From: Aralia elata
Lineage: Eukaryota > Streptophyta > Magnoliopsida > Apiales > Araliaceae
Assembly (NCBI GenBank): GCA_034770075.1
Contig: CM068386.1
Span: forward strand, 81,321,007 to 81,385,006
Reading direction: 5' to 3'
Length of the DNA: 64,000 nt
The translations under genes and the position numbers were made by a program. Below the pieces are notes generated by a model. That model was given only the letters and a program-made list of their open reading frames with translations. It was not told the origin of the DNA and searched no databases. This document shows positions 23,301 through 33,473 of this stretch, piece after piece. Every line of letters begins with the position of its first letter. Position 1 is the stretch's first letter.

Positions 23301-23693
23301 TCGGGATTGCAGAGAAATTAAAAGTGGAAGAGGAAGAGGAAGAGGAAGTGAAAATATGAAGAGTTTGACGGAAGCGATGATCTGTATACGGAAGAGTAAG
23401 AGCCGAGATCAGACCAATTCATAACAAATTAACTGAGTTAACTTTTAATTAATTAAGGGTTGACTCAGCGAGTTTTTCAATTGATTAAAGATAGGATCGT
23501 TTGTCCTGCTTTTATATATAATAGTTGATTTGTCCAAACTTGTACTAGTAAGCTCTAGAAATGAAGGAACAATCTTCTTTTACATATACCAGCACCCGGT
23601 AACATATAAAGTTTATGGGATAAAACATAAATTTTATATAATTTAAAGAATTAAATAAAAAGATAAAAAAACTTAATATAAAAAAGATAAATT

Positions 23694-25029
23694 TGTTAGT
23701 GTTTGATTAATTGGTGTTTTGAATGATAACAAAATGAGTATGGGTTATTATCTTGTGCAGTGTGCATGGTTCTTGTATTTGCTATATTCTATTCGGTGCA
23801 TGCATGGTCATAAGAACTATAGTAATATATGTGAATATAATATGGGTAATCCCATATTTGTCTAATGCATTTCTATATAAAATGTGCTCTCCCATAATGT
23901 TCTGGTGCATGGAAATAAAATATGTGGTCTCCCATATTGGTCTGATGGTTGTAAAAAGAAAGAGGTGCACTCCTATAATATAGTTATCCCAGCTGGGTGA
24001 GTACTTCAAGATACTTATTTTATTCAGCTGAGTACTGTTGGTCTGTTGTCTACATTCAAGCAGTTGGGTATTCTCAAGTAAGTGGTCTATATATTTGCAT
24101 TAACCCCATATTTGCTAAACTGACTTCTTGGCATATTTCCTCAGATTTTATATTCTCCCATACCTGCCTTCTAAAATCGAGGAGAATATTCTCCCTTTCA
24201 TTAACCAGCTGATCCGTGCCATATTGATAGAGGATTTCATGGGAACAGTCACATTCATAACCGTTGGAAGCTGCTCTATAAAATCTTCTTTTCTCTTGGC
24301 TATTAAGATTCACTTAGAAGGGTTCCAATCAGATATAGATATAAGGTCATAAAACTTTCTAAGTTAACTTCCAGCACCCAGTGTATTGTTATTAGATTCT
24401 CTGCTGGAAGAGTGATATTTTGTAATCGAAATCTTTGTTCAAAGTGTAAGCTGTGTGTGGCTTGTTCTATCTAGCTGTTGATAGGTTGTGTTCTCAGATA
24501 GCTTTCAAGGTTGCTGTGGAGCAAGGGTCTCAGTAGTGAGAAGGAGTGCAGTAGTGCATTGGGACAGGAGTGTCCATCACAAAGGAAAGCTATAAGAACA
24601 GGGAAGTTATTGTGTACTGTATTGGTTTAACAGTTTAATAAAGAAAGTCTCCAATACCAATTGGTATTGGACGTGGAGTAGGCCTCTAGATTAGAGTTTA
24701 AGGGCCGAACCACGTAAAAATCATTGTGTCTATGGTTTGCTTATGTTTGTTGTTTAATCCTTGAAGTATGAATTCTGTTTAAAAGTAATCTGCATAATAC
24801 TCTGCTGTTGGGTCCTGTTTTGTACTAATTCATACACCAATTCAGACAGTGTATAACTGTCTGTTCATCCCTTCACTAAGAACATATACTAATTCAGACA
24901 CTAATTCAGACAGGGTATCACTGTCTGAATTTTCTGCAGAAAGCAATTTTGAAAATTTATCAATTGGTCATTAAATTTCAATCTCACCTATTCACCCCCC
25001 CTCTAGGTGTGCTTATCTACTGAATTACA
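23694..25029 (+). mobile_element. Solo LTR of SIRE-type Copia element, TSD AAATT
   Basis: Starts TGTTAGTGTTTG and ends GAATTACA, flanked by perfect 5-bp direct repeats AAATT (23689-23693 and 25030-25034). It shares the TATA (24274), AATAAA (24637) plus a perfect 20-bp palindrome (24651-24670), the 'gggccgaaccacgtaaaaat' block, and the 'accccccctctaggtgtgc' end block with the LTRs at 3730 and 61999. No internal region is attached, so it is an LTR-LTR recombination product. Confidence 0.9.
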
Positions 25030-25097
25030 AAATTAATAATATAATTAAAGTTGAAAGGTTAAAGAGAAAGAAAAAAAAGAAGCCTAATACAAATTCA

Positions 25098-25124
25098 CCA
25101 AGCGGCTCGGCTCGGAAGAGCCGC
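25098..25124. repeat. 9-bp-stem hairpin
   Basis: AAGCGGCTC and GAGCCGCTT flank 9 bases, giving a perfect 9-bp stem in AT-rich DNA just left of the young Copia element. It might be a transposon terminus remnant. No pair was found. Confidence 0.4.
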
Positions 25125-25540
25125 TTTATATATATATATATATAAATCCTCTTTTAGGTTTTAAATAAATGACTTTTTGGGGTTCATAATTTTTAGACAA
25201 ATCACAAAAAAATTTTAAATTTCAGCTACATCTCTACAGATGTACTTATGTATACCTTAAACAATACCCCTTTCATCCTGAAAGAGAAGTAAAAGTTTTT
25301 TAGCTACTTCTTTTCAAATACTCACTTCCTCCATAAAAAAAAGTTAATTTGTTAAAAAGTTTATTTTGTTTAGTAGAAGCCTTTTAATATTATGCATGCA
25401 TTTACTTTTGGTGATACTAAATTTAAAATTATTTACCAGAAGAATTTTAAGAAGTTAGACTTGTATCCTTTGCACCACACTTTTTCCAATTCTTCCAATA
25501 TACATTTAGTAACAGAATTAGATTTAGTGAAAATACATAA

Positions 25541-25712
25541 TGTTAAATGTATAAAATCTGTACATTTTGTTATGTTTTACAATTACAAGAGTCCCTAATT
25601 TATACAAGACTTGGAGCTAGTGGAGGAGGAAAACAAGTTCCCTGTTTTCCTCAGTGGAGACAAACAGCACACACACATTAAGACACAGCACACATAAGCA
25701 CCAGTTCTAACA
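25541..25712 (-). repeat. 3' LTR of the young Copia element
   Basis: 172 bp, adjacent to the polypurine tract on the minus strand. It differs from the other LTR at three sites, all G here versus A there or C versus T. Confidence 0.95.
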
Positions 25713-25719
25713 CTCCCCC

Positions 25720-27204
25720 TCAAGTTGGTGTATAGATATCTCGCATACCCAACTTGAAACACAAGGGATGAAACATCTTACCACTAGGACCTTTAGTCAG
25801 AATATCAGCTAGCTGATGTTCTGTTTTTACAAAAGGTAAGCAGATAAGGCCACTGACTAATTTTTCTTTGATGAAGTGTCGGTCAATCTTAATGTGCTTT
25901 GTTCTATCATATTGTACCGGATCATTTACAATACTAATGGCTGCCTTGTTATCACAAAACAACTGCATAGGCCCTTTAGTTGAAACACCCAAATCTTCTA
26001 GCAAGGTTCGAAGCCACATTAGTTCACATATACCCAGGGCGATAGCTCGGTATTCAGCCTCAGCACTAGATCTTGCCACAACAGATTGTTTCTTACTACG
26101 CCAGGTGACAAGATTACCTCCAACAAATGAACAGTAACCTGATGTAGATCGACAATCCTCTATAGAGCCAGCCCAATCTGAGTCAGAAAAAGCTTCGACT
26201 CTCATATGACCATGTAGTGCAAACAATAAACCTTTACCGGGTGCAGATTTGAGATACCTCAAAATCCTGTAAACGGTTTCCATATGACTTTGTCGAGGAT
26301 CATGCATATATTGGCTGACTATGCCCACAGCATAAGATATCTCGGGTCTAGTATGAGACAGGTATATCAGTCGCCCCACTAGACGTTGATATCGCTCTCT
26401 ATCCACTGTAGGTCCTATGCCTCCTTCTAGATGATGATTAACTTCAATAGGAGAATCAGCAGGTTTACACCCTAGCATGCCAGCTTCTGTTAAGAGATCA
26501 AGAACATACTTTCGTTGAGATAGAAAAATTCCATTGGAAGATCTTGCAACTTCAATACCAAGAAAATATTTCAAGGTGCCCAGATCTTTGATTTCAAACT
26601 CTTTAGCCAGACTTACCTTGAGTTTAACTATCTCTTCGTTATTATCCCCTGTCACTACAATGTCATCAACATAAACAATAAGAATGACAGTCTTACTGTT
26701 TATTTGCTTGACAAATAGAGTGTGATCTGCTCGACTCTGTTTGTACCCAAGTTTTATCATTGCTTTGTGGAATTTTCCAAACCAGGCTCGAGGAGATTGC
26801 TTCAATCCGTATAAAGCCTTTCGCAGTCTACAAACCTTACCCTTGGTGACAGATGAGGCAAAACCAGAGGGTATTTTCATGTATACCTCTTCTTCTAGAT
26901 CACCATGAAGAAATGCATTTTTCACATCCAATTGTTGAATATCCCAGCCAAAGTTTGCTGCACATGAGATTATGGTACGAACAAAGTTCATTTTTGCCAT
27001 GGGAGCAAAAGTCTCCTGATAATCAATCCCGTGAGTCTGAGTGTACCCTTTTGCAACTAGCCTGGCTTTGAGTCTTTCAACTGTCCCATCTGCCTTTTGT
27101 TTCACTGTACATACCCATTTGCAACCAACTGGTCTTTTCCCATAAGGAAGAGTAACTAGTTCCCAAGTATCATTCTTTTTTAGGGCATTCATCTCTTCTA
27201 TCAT
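25720..27204 (-). CDS. Copia reverse transcriptase-RNase H part of polyprotein
   Basis: 494 codons from the first ATG after the stop. RT starts with the conserved NDTWELV...KRPVGCKWV and carries LKARLVAKGYTQ, QLDVKNAFLHGDLEEEVYMK, the catalytic YVDD (about 26660) and LKYFLGIEV. RNase H has SDSDWAGS...RSTSGYC, the SSAEAEYRA active-site region, DNKAAISI and RTKHIKIDRHFIKEKL. The C-terminus is complete and ends next to the polypurine tract. The frame is the same as that of the gag-integrase part upstream, separated only by a TAG, and the coding sequence continues upstream of this ATG, so the ATG is not a genuine start. The enzymes would copy the element's RNA into DNA in cytoplasmic particles. 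Confidence 0.9.
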   Translation of the reverse strand: MIEEMNALKKNDTWELVTLPYGKRPVGCKWVCTVKQKADGTVERLKARLVAKGYTQTHGIDYQETFAPMAKMNFVRTIISCAANFGWDIQQLDVKNAFLHGDLEEEVYMKIPSGFASSVTKGKVCRLRKALYGLKQSPRAWFGKFHKAMIKLGYKQSRADHTLFVKQINSKTVILIVYVDDIVVTGDNNEEIVKLKVSLAKEFEIKDLGTLKYFLGIEVARSSNGIFLSQRKYVLDLLTEAGMLGCKPADSPIEVNHHLEGGIGPTVDRERYQRLVGRLIYLSHTRPEISYAVGIVSQYMHDPRQSHMETVYRILRYLKSAPGKGLLFALHGHMRVEAFSDSDWAGSIEDCRSTSGYCSFVGGNLVTWRSKKQSVVARSSAEAEYRAIALGICELMWLRTLLEDLGVSTKGPMQLFCDNKAAISIVNDPVQYDRTKHIKIDRHFIKEKLVSGLICLPFVKTEHQLADILTKGPSGKMFHPLCFKLGMRDIYTPT

Positions 27205-27246
27205 AACATGTTTCCACTTCTCGTTGCTAATTGCTTCTTTCCACCC

Positions 27247-30081
27247 CTAAGGAATAGATATAGAGGACAAAGAAGAAACAAAGGAATGGTAGGATGCAGA
27301 TAATTTATCATATGAAAAAAAATTCGAGATAGGATATTGTGTACAAGACCTGACACCTTTTCTAAGAGCAATAGGAATGTCAGTATCATCAGAAGAACAA
27401 ATAGGATCAGGATTCATACCATTAGTATTACCAAGACTCGGTTCAGGGCAAGGTTGGTGTGGTGGTGCAGCAGTGGTGACCTTATTCTTCCCTTTCCGAG
27501 TATAGGTCCTTAACTCAGGCTCGGACTGTAACTGTAACTCCCCCTGTGTAGCAATATCAGAAACAACAACAGGAGTAGAGGAAGATGTCTTGTGTAACTG
27601 TAACTCCCCCTGTGTAGCATTATCAGAAACAACAACAGGAGTAGAAGAAGATGGTATAATAATACTTGTACTTGTATTTGTAATACCAGTTTCAAAAGAC
27701 TCAAAGGACGTCTCCTCAGAAATAACCTCCTCCCCCTGAGGAGATGGTGAAGAGGAATAAAAAGGTTCAGACTCCCAAAAAGTGACATCCCGAGTGACAA
27801 ACACTTTGTGAGAAGGGGGATGATAACATTTATAACCTTTTTGGGTTGGAGTATAACCAATAAAAACACACCGAAGAGCTTTGGGATCTAATTTACCTCT
27901 AGTGGGGGATTTATCATGAACATAGCACACACATCCGAAAACTCGGAGCGAGGGAGAAGGAGTGGTTATGTGCTGGAGAAGGGAGATAGGACTTTTGTTT
28001 CCTAGGTTTCTAGAAGGAAGGCGATTGATTAGGAATGCCGCAGTAAGAACCGCATCACCCCAAAAAAATTTAGGAGTTTGCATGGTAAACATAAGTGTGC
28101 GGGCAACTTCTAGTAGGTGTCGATTTTTTCTTTCTGCTACCCCATTTTGCTCTGGAGTTTGGACACAGGTGGTTTGAAGAAGGATGCCATGTCGGGAGAG
28201 GTAAGATTCAAAAGCATGATTATTACTGTATTCACGACCGTTATCACTATGGAGGATTTTGATTTTAGCGTTAAATTGAGTTTGAATCATTTTATGAAAG
28301 TCCTGAAAGCAATCAAAAACTTCATTTTTGGAACGCAAAAGGTAAATCCAAGTAACACGAGAATGACAGTCAATAAAGCTAACAAACCATCTAAAACCAG
28401 AACGGGAAACAATCCGAGATGGCCCCCATACATCTGTATGGATAGTAGCAAAAGACTCAGACTGACGACTGTTAATAGCAGAATAACTCGAACGTTTGTG
28501 TTTACCGAGTTCACATGGTTCACACAAAAACTGAGTTTTGTTACAATTCTTAACTAAAGACGGAAACAAAAATTCTAATAATGAAAAAGAAGGATGACCC
28601 AAGCGACGATGCCATTGATGGAGAGAGGCTAGGTTGGAGTCGGAAACAGAGTGAAGAGCCTGAGTAGGGACCATTTTAGATGAGGGAACATCTAAGTAAT
28701 AGAGACCATCAACTGCACTACCACTGCCAATCTGCTGTCCCGTCACCAAGTCCTGAAAAATACAATGATTTGGAAAAAAGGTTACCGAACAATGCATAGA
28801 TTCAGAAAGACGTTGGACAGATAATAAATTTGCAGTGAAGGAAGGAATATGAAGAACAGATGATAAAGTCAATGAAGGGGTACAAACTACGGAACCACTC
28901 CCGGAGATAGAGGACAGAGAGCCATCAGCAACTCGAACCTTGTCCTTTCCCGAACGGGGTATATATGAAGTAAAAAGGTTTGAGGACCCAGTCATATGCT
29001 CGGAGGCACCTGTATCTATAATCCAACTGTGACAAGTAGGTGAAACATGAAAAGCACGAGGAGGTATACCTGTCTGGGCATAATGAGAGGAAGTAGGATT
29101 GGAATAGAATTTCCGAAAGGCAGTGATTTCCGCAGGAGTCAGTGCATGAGTAGTGTCTGTGTTACTAGGTACATCTGCAGAATGTGGAGGAGTAGACATG
29201 TAGGCATGAGATCCACGTCCACGACCAGAACGACTGCCACGTCCTTTAGGACGCCCATGAAGCTTAAAACAACGGTCTCTGGTATGATTCTTCCCCCCAC
29301 AATAGTCACAGTCACGAGACTCCTTCTCAACAGGAGAGGGAATGGGAAAGCCAGGCTTAGGATACGAGGCAATTAAGGCTGATCGATCAGCAGGATTTGG
29401 TTTGAGTACCATGACCCGACGTCTACTTTCCTCTTGCTGGACTCTAGCATGAGCCTCTCTCAGTGATGGAAAAGGTGTCTGACCAAGCAGTTGTGCTCGA
29501 ACTTGATCAAATTCTATATTCAACCCAGCTAAGAAGTCTACAACCCTATCTTCATTAATAAATTTTTGATAAGCTGCTGCATCTTCCGGACATTTAGCTG
29601 AGAAAACCCGATAATGATCAAGCTCCTGCCAGAGTGCATTAATATCTGCAAAATATTGTGTCACAGACTTCTCTCCTTGGCCCAACTCACGGATTTGTTT
29701 ACGAATATCATAGGCCTTGGACATATCCCCAGAGATAGAGAAGGTTTGAGAGATAGCTTCCCAAAGTACATATGCAGTGTCTAAGAACATGTAACTACTC
29801 CTCAGACTAGGTTCCATTGAGTTAAAAATCCATGTTTTTACCATGGAATTATCAGATTTCCATTCTTCTTGAGCAGTACCTATTTGTACAGACATGATGT
29901 TTGTACCAGTGATAAAGTGCTGCATTCGGTTTGCTTCAATTGACATACGGCATGCTTGGGACCAGGCAAGATAATTGTTTCCATCCAATTTAAAAGGACT
30001 AAGAACCAAAGAGGAATTGAGATGATGATTTCTAAACATCTGTCCCTTATTGGTTTCGATAATAGGACCAACTTCTGCCAT
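27247..30081 (-). CDS. Copia gag-protease-integrase part of polyprotein
   Basis: 944 codons from the ATG at 30081, about 800 bp after the primer-binding site. In order: gag core (residues about 20-220; FKLDGNNYLAWSQACRMS, YFADINALWQELDHY), CCHC knuckle (CDYCGGKNHTRDRC, about 262-275), protease (WIIDTGASEHMTGSS, about 350), integrase zinc region (HRRLGHPS...CEPCELGKHK), and integrase catalytic core (HTDVWGP, HSDNGREY, TPEQNGVAERKN). A long variable linker rich in Ser/Thr precedes the stop TAG at 27247-27249. The linker has a repeated segment STPVVVSD. ATQGELQLH and ATQGELQLQ are near copies of each other. The integrity of such a long frame supports recent activity. Confidence 0.92.
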   Translation of the reverse strand: MAEVGPIIETNKGQMFRNHHLNSSLVLSPFKLDGNNYLAWSQACRMSIEANRMQHFITGTNIMSVQIGTAQEEWKSDNSMVKTWIFNSMEPSLRSSYMFLDTAYVLWEAISQTFSISGDMSKAYDIRKQIRELGQGEKSVTQYFADINALWQELDHYRVFSAKCPEDAAAYQKFINEDRVVDFLAGLNIEFDQVRAQLLGQTPFPSLREAHARVQQEESRRRVMVLKPNPADRSALIASYPKPGFPIPSPVEKESRDCDYCGGKNHTRDRCFKLHGRPKGRGSRSGRGRGSHAYMSTPPHSADVPSNTDTTHALTPAEITAFRKFYSNPTSSHYAQTGIPPRAFHVSPTCHSWIIDTGASEHMTGSSNLFTSYIPRSGKDKVRVADGSLSSISGSGSVVCTPSLTLSSVLHIPSFTANLLSVQRLSESMHCSVTFFPNHCIFQDLVTGQQIGSGSAVDGLYYLDVPSSKMVPTQALHSVSDSNLASLHQWHRRLGHPSFSLLEFLFPSLVKNCNKTQFLCEPCELGKHKRSSYSAINSRQSESFATIHTDVWGPSRIVSRSGFRWFVSFIDCHSRVTWIYLLRSKNEVFDCFQDFHKMIQTQFNAKIKILHSDNGREYSNNHAFESYLSRHGILLQTTCVQTPEQNGVAERKNRHLLEVARTLMFTMQTPKFFWGDAVLTAAFLINRLPSRNLGNKSPISLLQHITTPSPSLRVFGCVCYVHDKSPTRGKLDPKALRCVFIGYTPTQKGYKCYHPPSHKVFVTRDVTFWESEPFYSSSPSPQGEEVISEETSFESFETGITNTSTSIIIPSSSTPVVVSDNATQGELQLHKTSSSTPVVVSDIATQGELQLQSEPELRTYTRKGKNKVTTAAPPHQPCPEPSLGNTNGMNPDPICSSDDTDIPIALRKGVRSCTQYPISNFFSYDKLSASYHSFVSSLSSISIP

Positions 30082-30881
30082 GGGGATATAATAGGAGCAA
30101 CAAGAATTTATCTAAGGAATTTATCAACAAGGATAATATACAGGCTTCCAACAGTAAGTAGTAGTCGTATGAAAATAGCCCAAACAATAATGCTTAACAA
30201 GGCAGGGATAACAGTGTGAAACTGGGCCAACACTTAATACTGATAAAGCAAGCTAAACAGCAGCTTAACACTTGATACTAAAAATAACTTATGCATGCCA
30301 GTTCAAAGCCGTGTATATCAAAGACAATATCATATAACAAGGGGCTGTGTATATCCCAGTTAAGACGCAAGCTAACGTAGCAGCCACAGTTTATCAGTCA
30401 GTTAACAAAGCCAAGGTAGCAAATAAGTTACAAAGTCAAGTGTATATCACAGTTAAGACACAAGCCAAAGTAGCAGCCAAGCATAATATTCAGTAACAGA
30501 GGGCCGACCGAACCAAACTAAAGCCAAATCCAAGCAAACTTGATTTTCTCGCTATAAGACCACTATGGGCAGGAAGAGGAGAGAGAGGCGACCGCCTTGG
30601 AAGAAGCCGCGGCGGTGTAGGTCGTCGGAAAACAGGTCACGCGCCGGCGCGTGGGATCGGCGGCGAGGCGCGTGGCGGCGCGTGCGGCGGTGGGTCAAAG
30701 ATCTGAAAGCTCCGGCTTGGTCGCCCGGCAACAAGTAGCCCAATTATGATGTCAATTTCTTGATATCTAATCGTTGGGCTAGTTTTCTGATTAAAATTAC
30801 GAACAGTAGCGATGCGGAAGGTAAAAGCTTCAAAAAAAATTCGTACTGCTAAAATGGGTTATGCAGTAGGCTCTGATATCA
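30082..30881 (-). other. 5' leader of the young Copia element with a GC-rich island
   Basis: About 800 bp between the primer-binding site and the gag ATG. Most is AT-rich, but 30550-30730 is strikingly GC- and CpG-rich (several GGCGCGTG-type motifs and their complements). A 63-codon frame over it (30743-30552) is Arg-rich and low-complexity, and I do not think it is a real protein. Several short repeats with 'aagccaaagtagcagcc' occur at 30370-30480. Confidence 0.6.
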
Positions 30882-31053
30882 TGTTAAATGTATAAAATCT
30901 GTACATTTTGTTATGTTTTACAATTACAAGAGTCCCTAATTTATACAAGACTTGGAGCTAGTGGAGGAGGAAAACAAGTTCCCTGTTTTTCTCAGTGGAG
31001 ACAAACAACACACACACATTAAGACACAACACACATAAGCACCAGTTCTAACA
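30882..31053 (-). repeat. 5' LTR of the young Copia element
   Basis: 172 bp. On the minus strand it is followed directly by the primer-binding site TGATATCAGAGCC at 30881-30869. Confidence 0.95.
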
Positions 31054-31058
31054 CATAA

Positions 31059-32021
31059 TTTGTCACGAATAATTGTCACCGAAAGTGGTCGCTAAAATCC
31101 CTATATTTCTCGATAAATGTATATATACTAAAAATAATTACGTGAAAAGTATAAAAGAAGGGATCCTCATCCGAGAAATTGTATGTTCGAAAGATACTAA
31201 TTTGTTAAAAAAGAACAGACCATATGGTGCGGCTACAAATTATATGAAGTATAAAAGGAAGTTCATTAAAAAGTTTTTGGAGTATATCAAAATTTTACAT
31301 TATGGTTGTTAGTAACATTAGACTGTTAGTAAGTTCATTATTCTTGTATCTTGAAGGTAAGGATTTTACAGAAGGCATATATTTATTTAACTAAACGATT
31401 TATATTTTGGTTGTTTTTATAAGCTACTCATGTTTTAATTATAAAAATAAAATAAAAATAATTATAAGATAATCCTATTTTTGAACCTATTTTGGAATAT
31501 GAATATTACTCCCTCGGTCACTTGTTGTGGTGTCATGACAGTTGATTAAGATTATTCTCACCTACTTCTGACATTGACATGTGTTCATAGAGCTTTTTAT
31601 TATGTAAGTGGTTAATAGACCAGTGACTTGGTACTTCTAAATTGCATCTATTTATTTTACTATTTATGTATAATGTTTTCAAATTGACATTAACATTCTT
31701 ATACATTGTCTATATACTTTTCTTATTTTCTAATCAAATCTTTTGGTGCCTTCAGTTTGAAATAATGAGTGTAGTTAGACTAACTTTACGGTAGTTGATA
31801 ATGCCAAAACAAATATTCATTTAGCGAATGTTTTATACTTGTTTTAACAACACTTTTAACTTTCGATCATACTTATTGCTCGTCTAGATCCAAAAATCTG
31901 TAAAATTTGACAACTCTTAGCTTGAACATATTTTTGTATTTATATTTTTATTCAGGTAACAATTTTGGTACTTGCTAGAGGTAAATACATGATTCCGTCT
32001 GTGAAGTGGTATATTGAACAT
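31059..32021. other. Intergenic, no gene recognised
   Basis: AT-rich. One 'ttactccctcggtcac' motif near 31507 looks like one end of a Stowaway-type MITE, but I see no matching other end. The small reading frames lack any recognisable feature. Confidence 0.5.
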
Positions 32022-32029
32022 GTCAAGAA

Positions 32030-33147
32030 TAAGGGCCGGTCCTAAGAATTTGGAAGCCCTGTGCAAGAAAAAAATACTCTATTTATAAAACAAAGGTAGG
32101 AGATAAGAAGCATAGTAGACGATGTGAGACTCTTCCATGCTTTACTTACAAAATTAATCTTACTCTTCTCTATTTATAAAACAAAGGTAAGAGAAGAGAA
32201 GCATAGTAGACGACGTGAGGCTCTGAACTTTGAATATTTCCCATAGCCCATCAGACTATGTTCAGACATGTGATTTATACATTCAAAAGTACAACGTGAA
32301 TTACATATTCATGCTACAACATATTATAACTAGCCAAATCAACTCTTAATTAAGCCTATCAACAACTTCACATGCTTGAGGGCCTAAGCTTGTAACCCTT
32401 TATATAAATTACCATGTTTTAAATAAGCAAAGTCAACATATTACCAAAAACTTGGGAGTTAAATATTTCACCTAACCATGATTTAATTTCATCCAAAGAG
32501 TAACATATATCATATTTGCATGTATTTTAAAGCATACAGATGAGTATCCTTTCTTATTGTATTAGAGTGCAGAAAAGAACAATATACAACATACTAAGAT
32601 TTTAGGTGGCACATCGTAAAAAGCTTAGTGTACTTTACCATTACAAACTCAAATGTGTTCACTTTCTTAGACTTAGTTCTCAGTTGTGTGAAATTCATGG
32701 TACAAGAAGTTAAGCATAGTGAACCAAACTACTCTCCCGTGGCCAACATGTTGGATTAACAGGTGCAATTGCAGTTTTAGAGGGCAGCACAGATGATGTT
32801 TCTGCATTGACACCGGTGGGCTATATTATGTCTATAATCTCAAAGTCCCACATCCAATTAAACTTGAGTTGAACATTATACTTCACACTATAACAACAAT
32901 CCTCAAGTACCATTATATTTTCTAAATGTCTGAGTCCCACATTGGTTACAAGATAAAAGTCCAAGGAAGTTTTTTTTATAAAAAGACTAGCAAGTGAAGC
33001 CTTAAGACTCAAGTTGAAGTGGGCTTCCTAACTTGACCTATAGACTCAAGTCGCAGGCCATTTGTGCTATAGCTATGGGCTATATACATATACACAAAAA
33101 AATTTGGAGGCCCTCCGAAGCCCCTTTTGCACCTCAGCGCTAGCTCT
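32030..33147. mobile_element. Non-autonomous hAT-like transposon, 8-bp TSD GTCAAGAA
   Basis: Perfect 8-bp direct repeats GTCAAGAA flank it (32022-32029 and 33148-33155), the length made by hAT transposases. The ends are imperfect inverted repeats: TAAGGGCCGGTCCTAAG at the left, and AGAGCTAGCGCTGAG at the right on the minus strand. Subterminal 'tttggaagccctgtgcaag' (left) and 'tttggaggccctccgaag' (right) are similar in direct orientation. A roughly 60-bp tandem duplication (ctatttataaaacaaagg...) lies at about 32078-32225, and two GTCCCACAT motifs at about 32848 and 32934. No transposase frame is present. Confidence 0.7.
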
Positions 33148-33473
33148 GTCAAGAAAGTTTTGCAAATATCTTTGTCTTTACTAATTAGTTTTTTCAGTGT
33201 ATTTACTTGCTTAATATTTACTTGCTTTTATAAAGACAATTGAGGTGTTATGGACTCCTCAAAGAGAAAGACTAGGTCATTCCAGAACACATTGTATTCT
33301 TGGTGAGGAACCTTATTCCTATCCATTCATCTAGTCGAGATATTTAGATATGACTGTGATATCCTGTGTGTGTGTTTGTATGTTTTTTCACGGTGAATTA
33401 GTTGCAAGTCTTTCTATTATTGAATGTTTGATTCTCAATGTTCCCTGGAACTTAAGGTAATTGTTCCATGCAC

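Larger units (their letters stand above)
16536..23528 (-). mobile_element. Candidate non-autonomous Helitron carrying host gene fragments
   Basis: Seen on the minus strand: the 3' end is a GC-rich hairpin CCGTGCTTCGCACGG (16563-16549), then nine bases, then CTAG (16539-16536), followed by host T. The 5' end is TCAACTATTATATATAAAAG starting at 23528, preceded by host A. TC at the 5' end, a hairpin shortly before CTRR, insertion between A and T, and no target duplication are the hallmarks of Helitrons. No Rep/helicase frame is present, so it would need an autonomous partner. At least four host gene fragments (RPP2, HMGB, RPS8, AGPase large subunit) lie inside, all on the same strand and several with intact splice sites, as known for gene-capturing Helitrons. 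The 3' end is clearer than the 5' end. Confidence 0.65.
25541..31053 (-). mobile_element. Full-length young Ty1/Copia retrotransposon, TSD CATAA
   Basis: Both LTRs (25541-25712 and 30882-31053, 172 bp each) start TGTTAAATG and end TTCTAACA on the + strand. They differ at only three positions. Perfect target duplications CATAA lie at 25536-25540 and 31054-31058. On the minus strand the primer-binding site TGATATCAGAGCC follows the 5' LTR, a near match to initiator tRNA-Met. A polypurine tract TTGAGGGGGAG precedes the 3' LTR. LTR divergence of about 1.7% suggests insertion within roughly the last million years under a common plant LTR clock. The element appears complete apart from one stop codon in the polyprotein. 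Confidence 0.95.

Noticed and set aside
27510..27869. 119-codon Leu-rich minus-strand frame
   Set aside because: Shadow of the Copia polyprotein frame in a low-complexity Ser/Thr linker.
30552..30743. 63-codon Arg/His-rich frame
   Set aside because: GC-rich island gives long frames by lack of stop codons; no family recognised and it lies in an untranslated leader.
31507..31530. Stowaway-like end 'actccctcggtcac'
   Set aside because: No matching inverted end or TA pair could be found within a few hundred bases.
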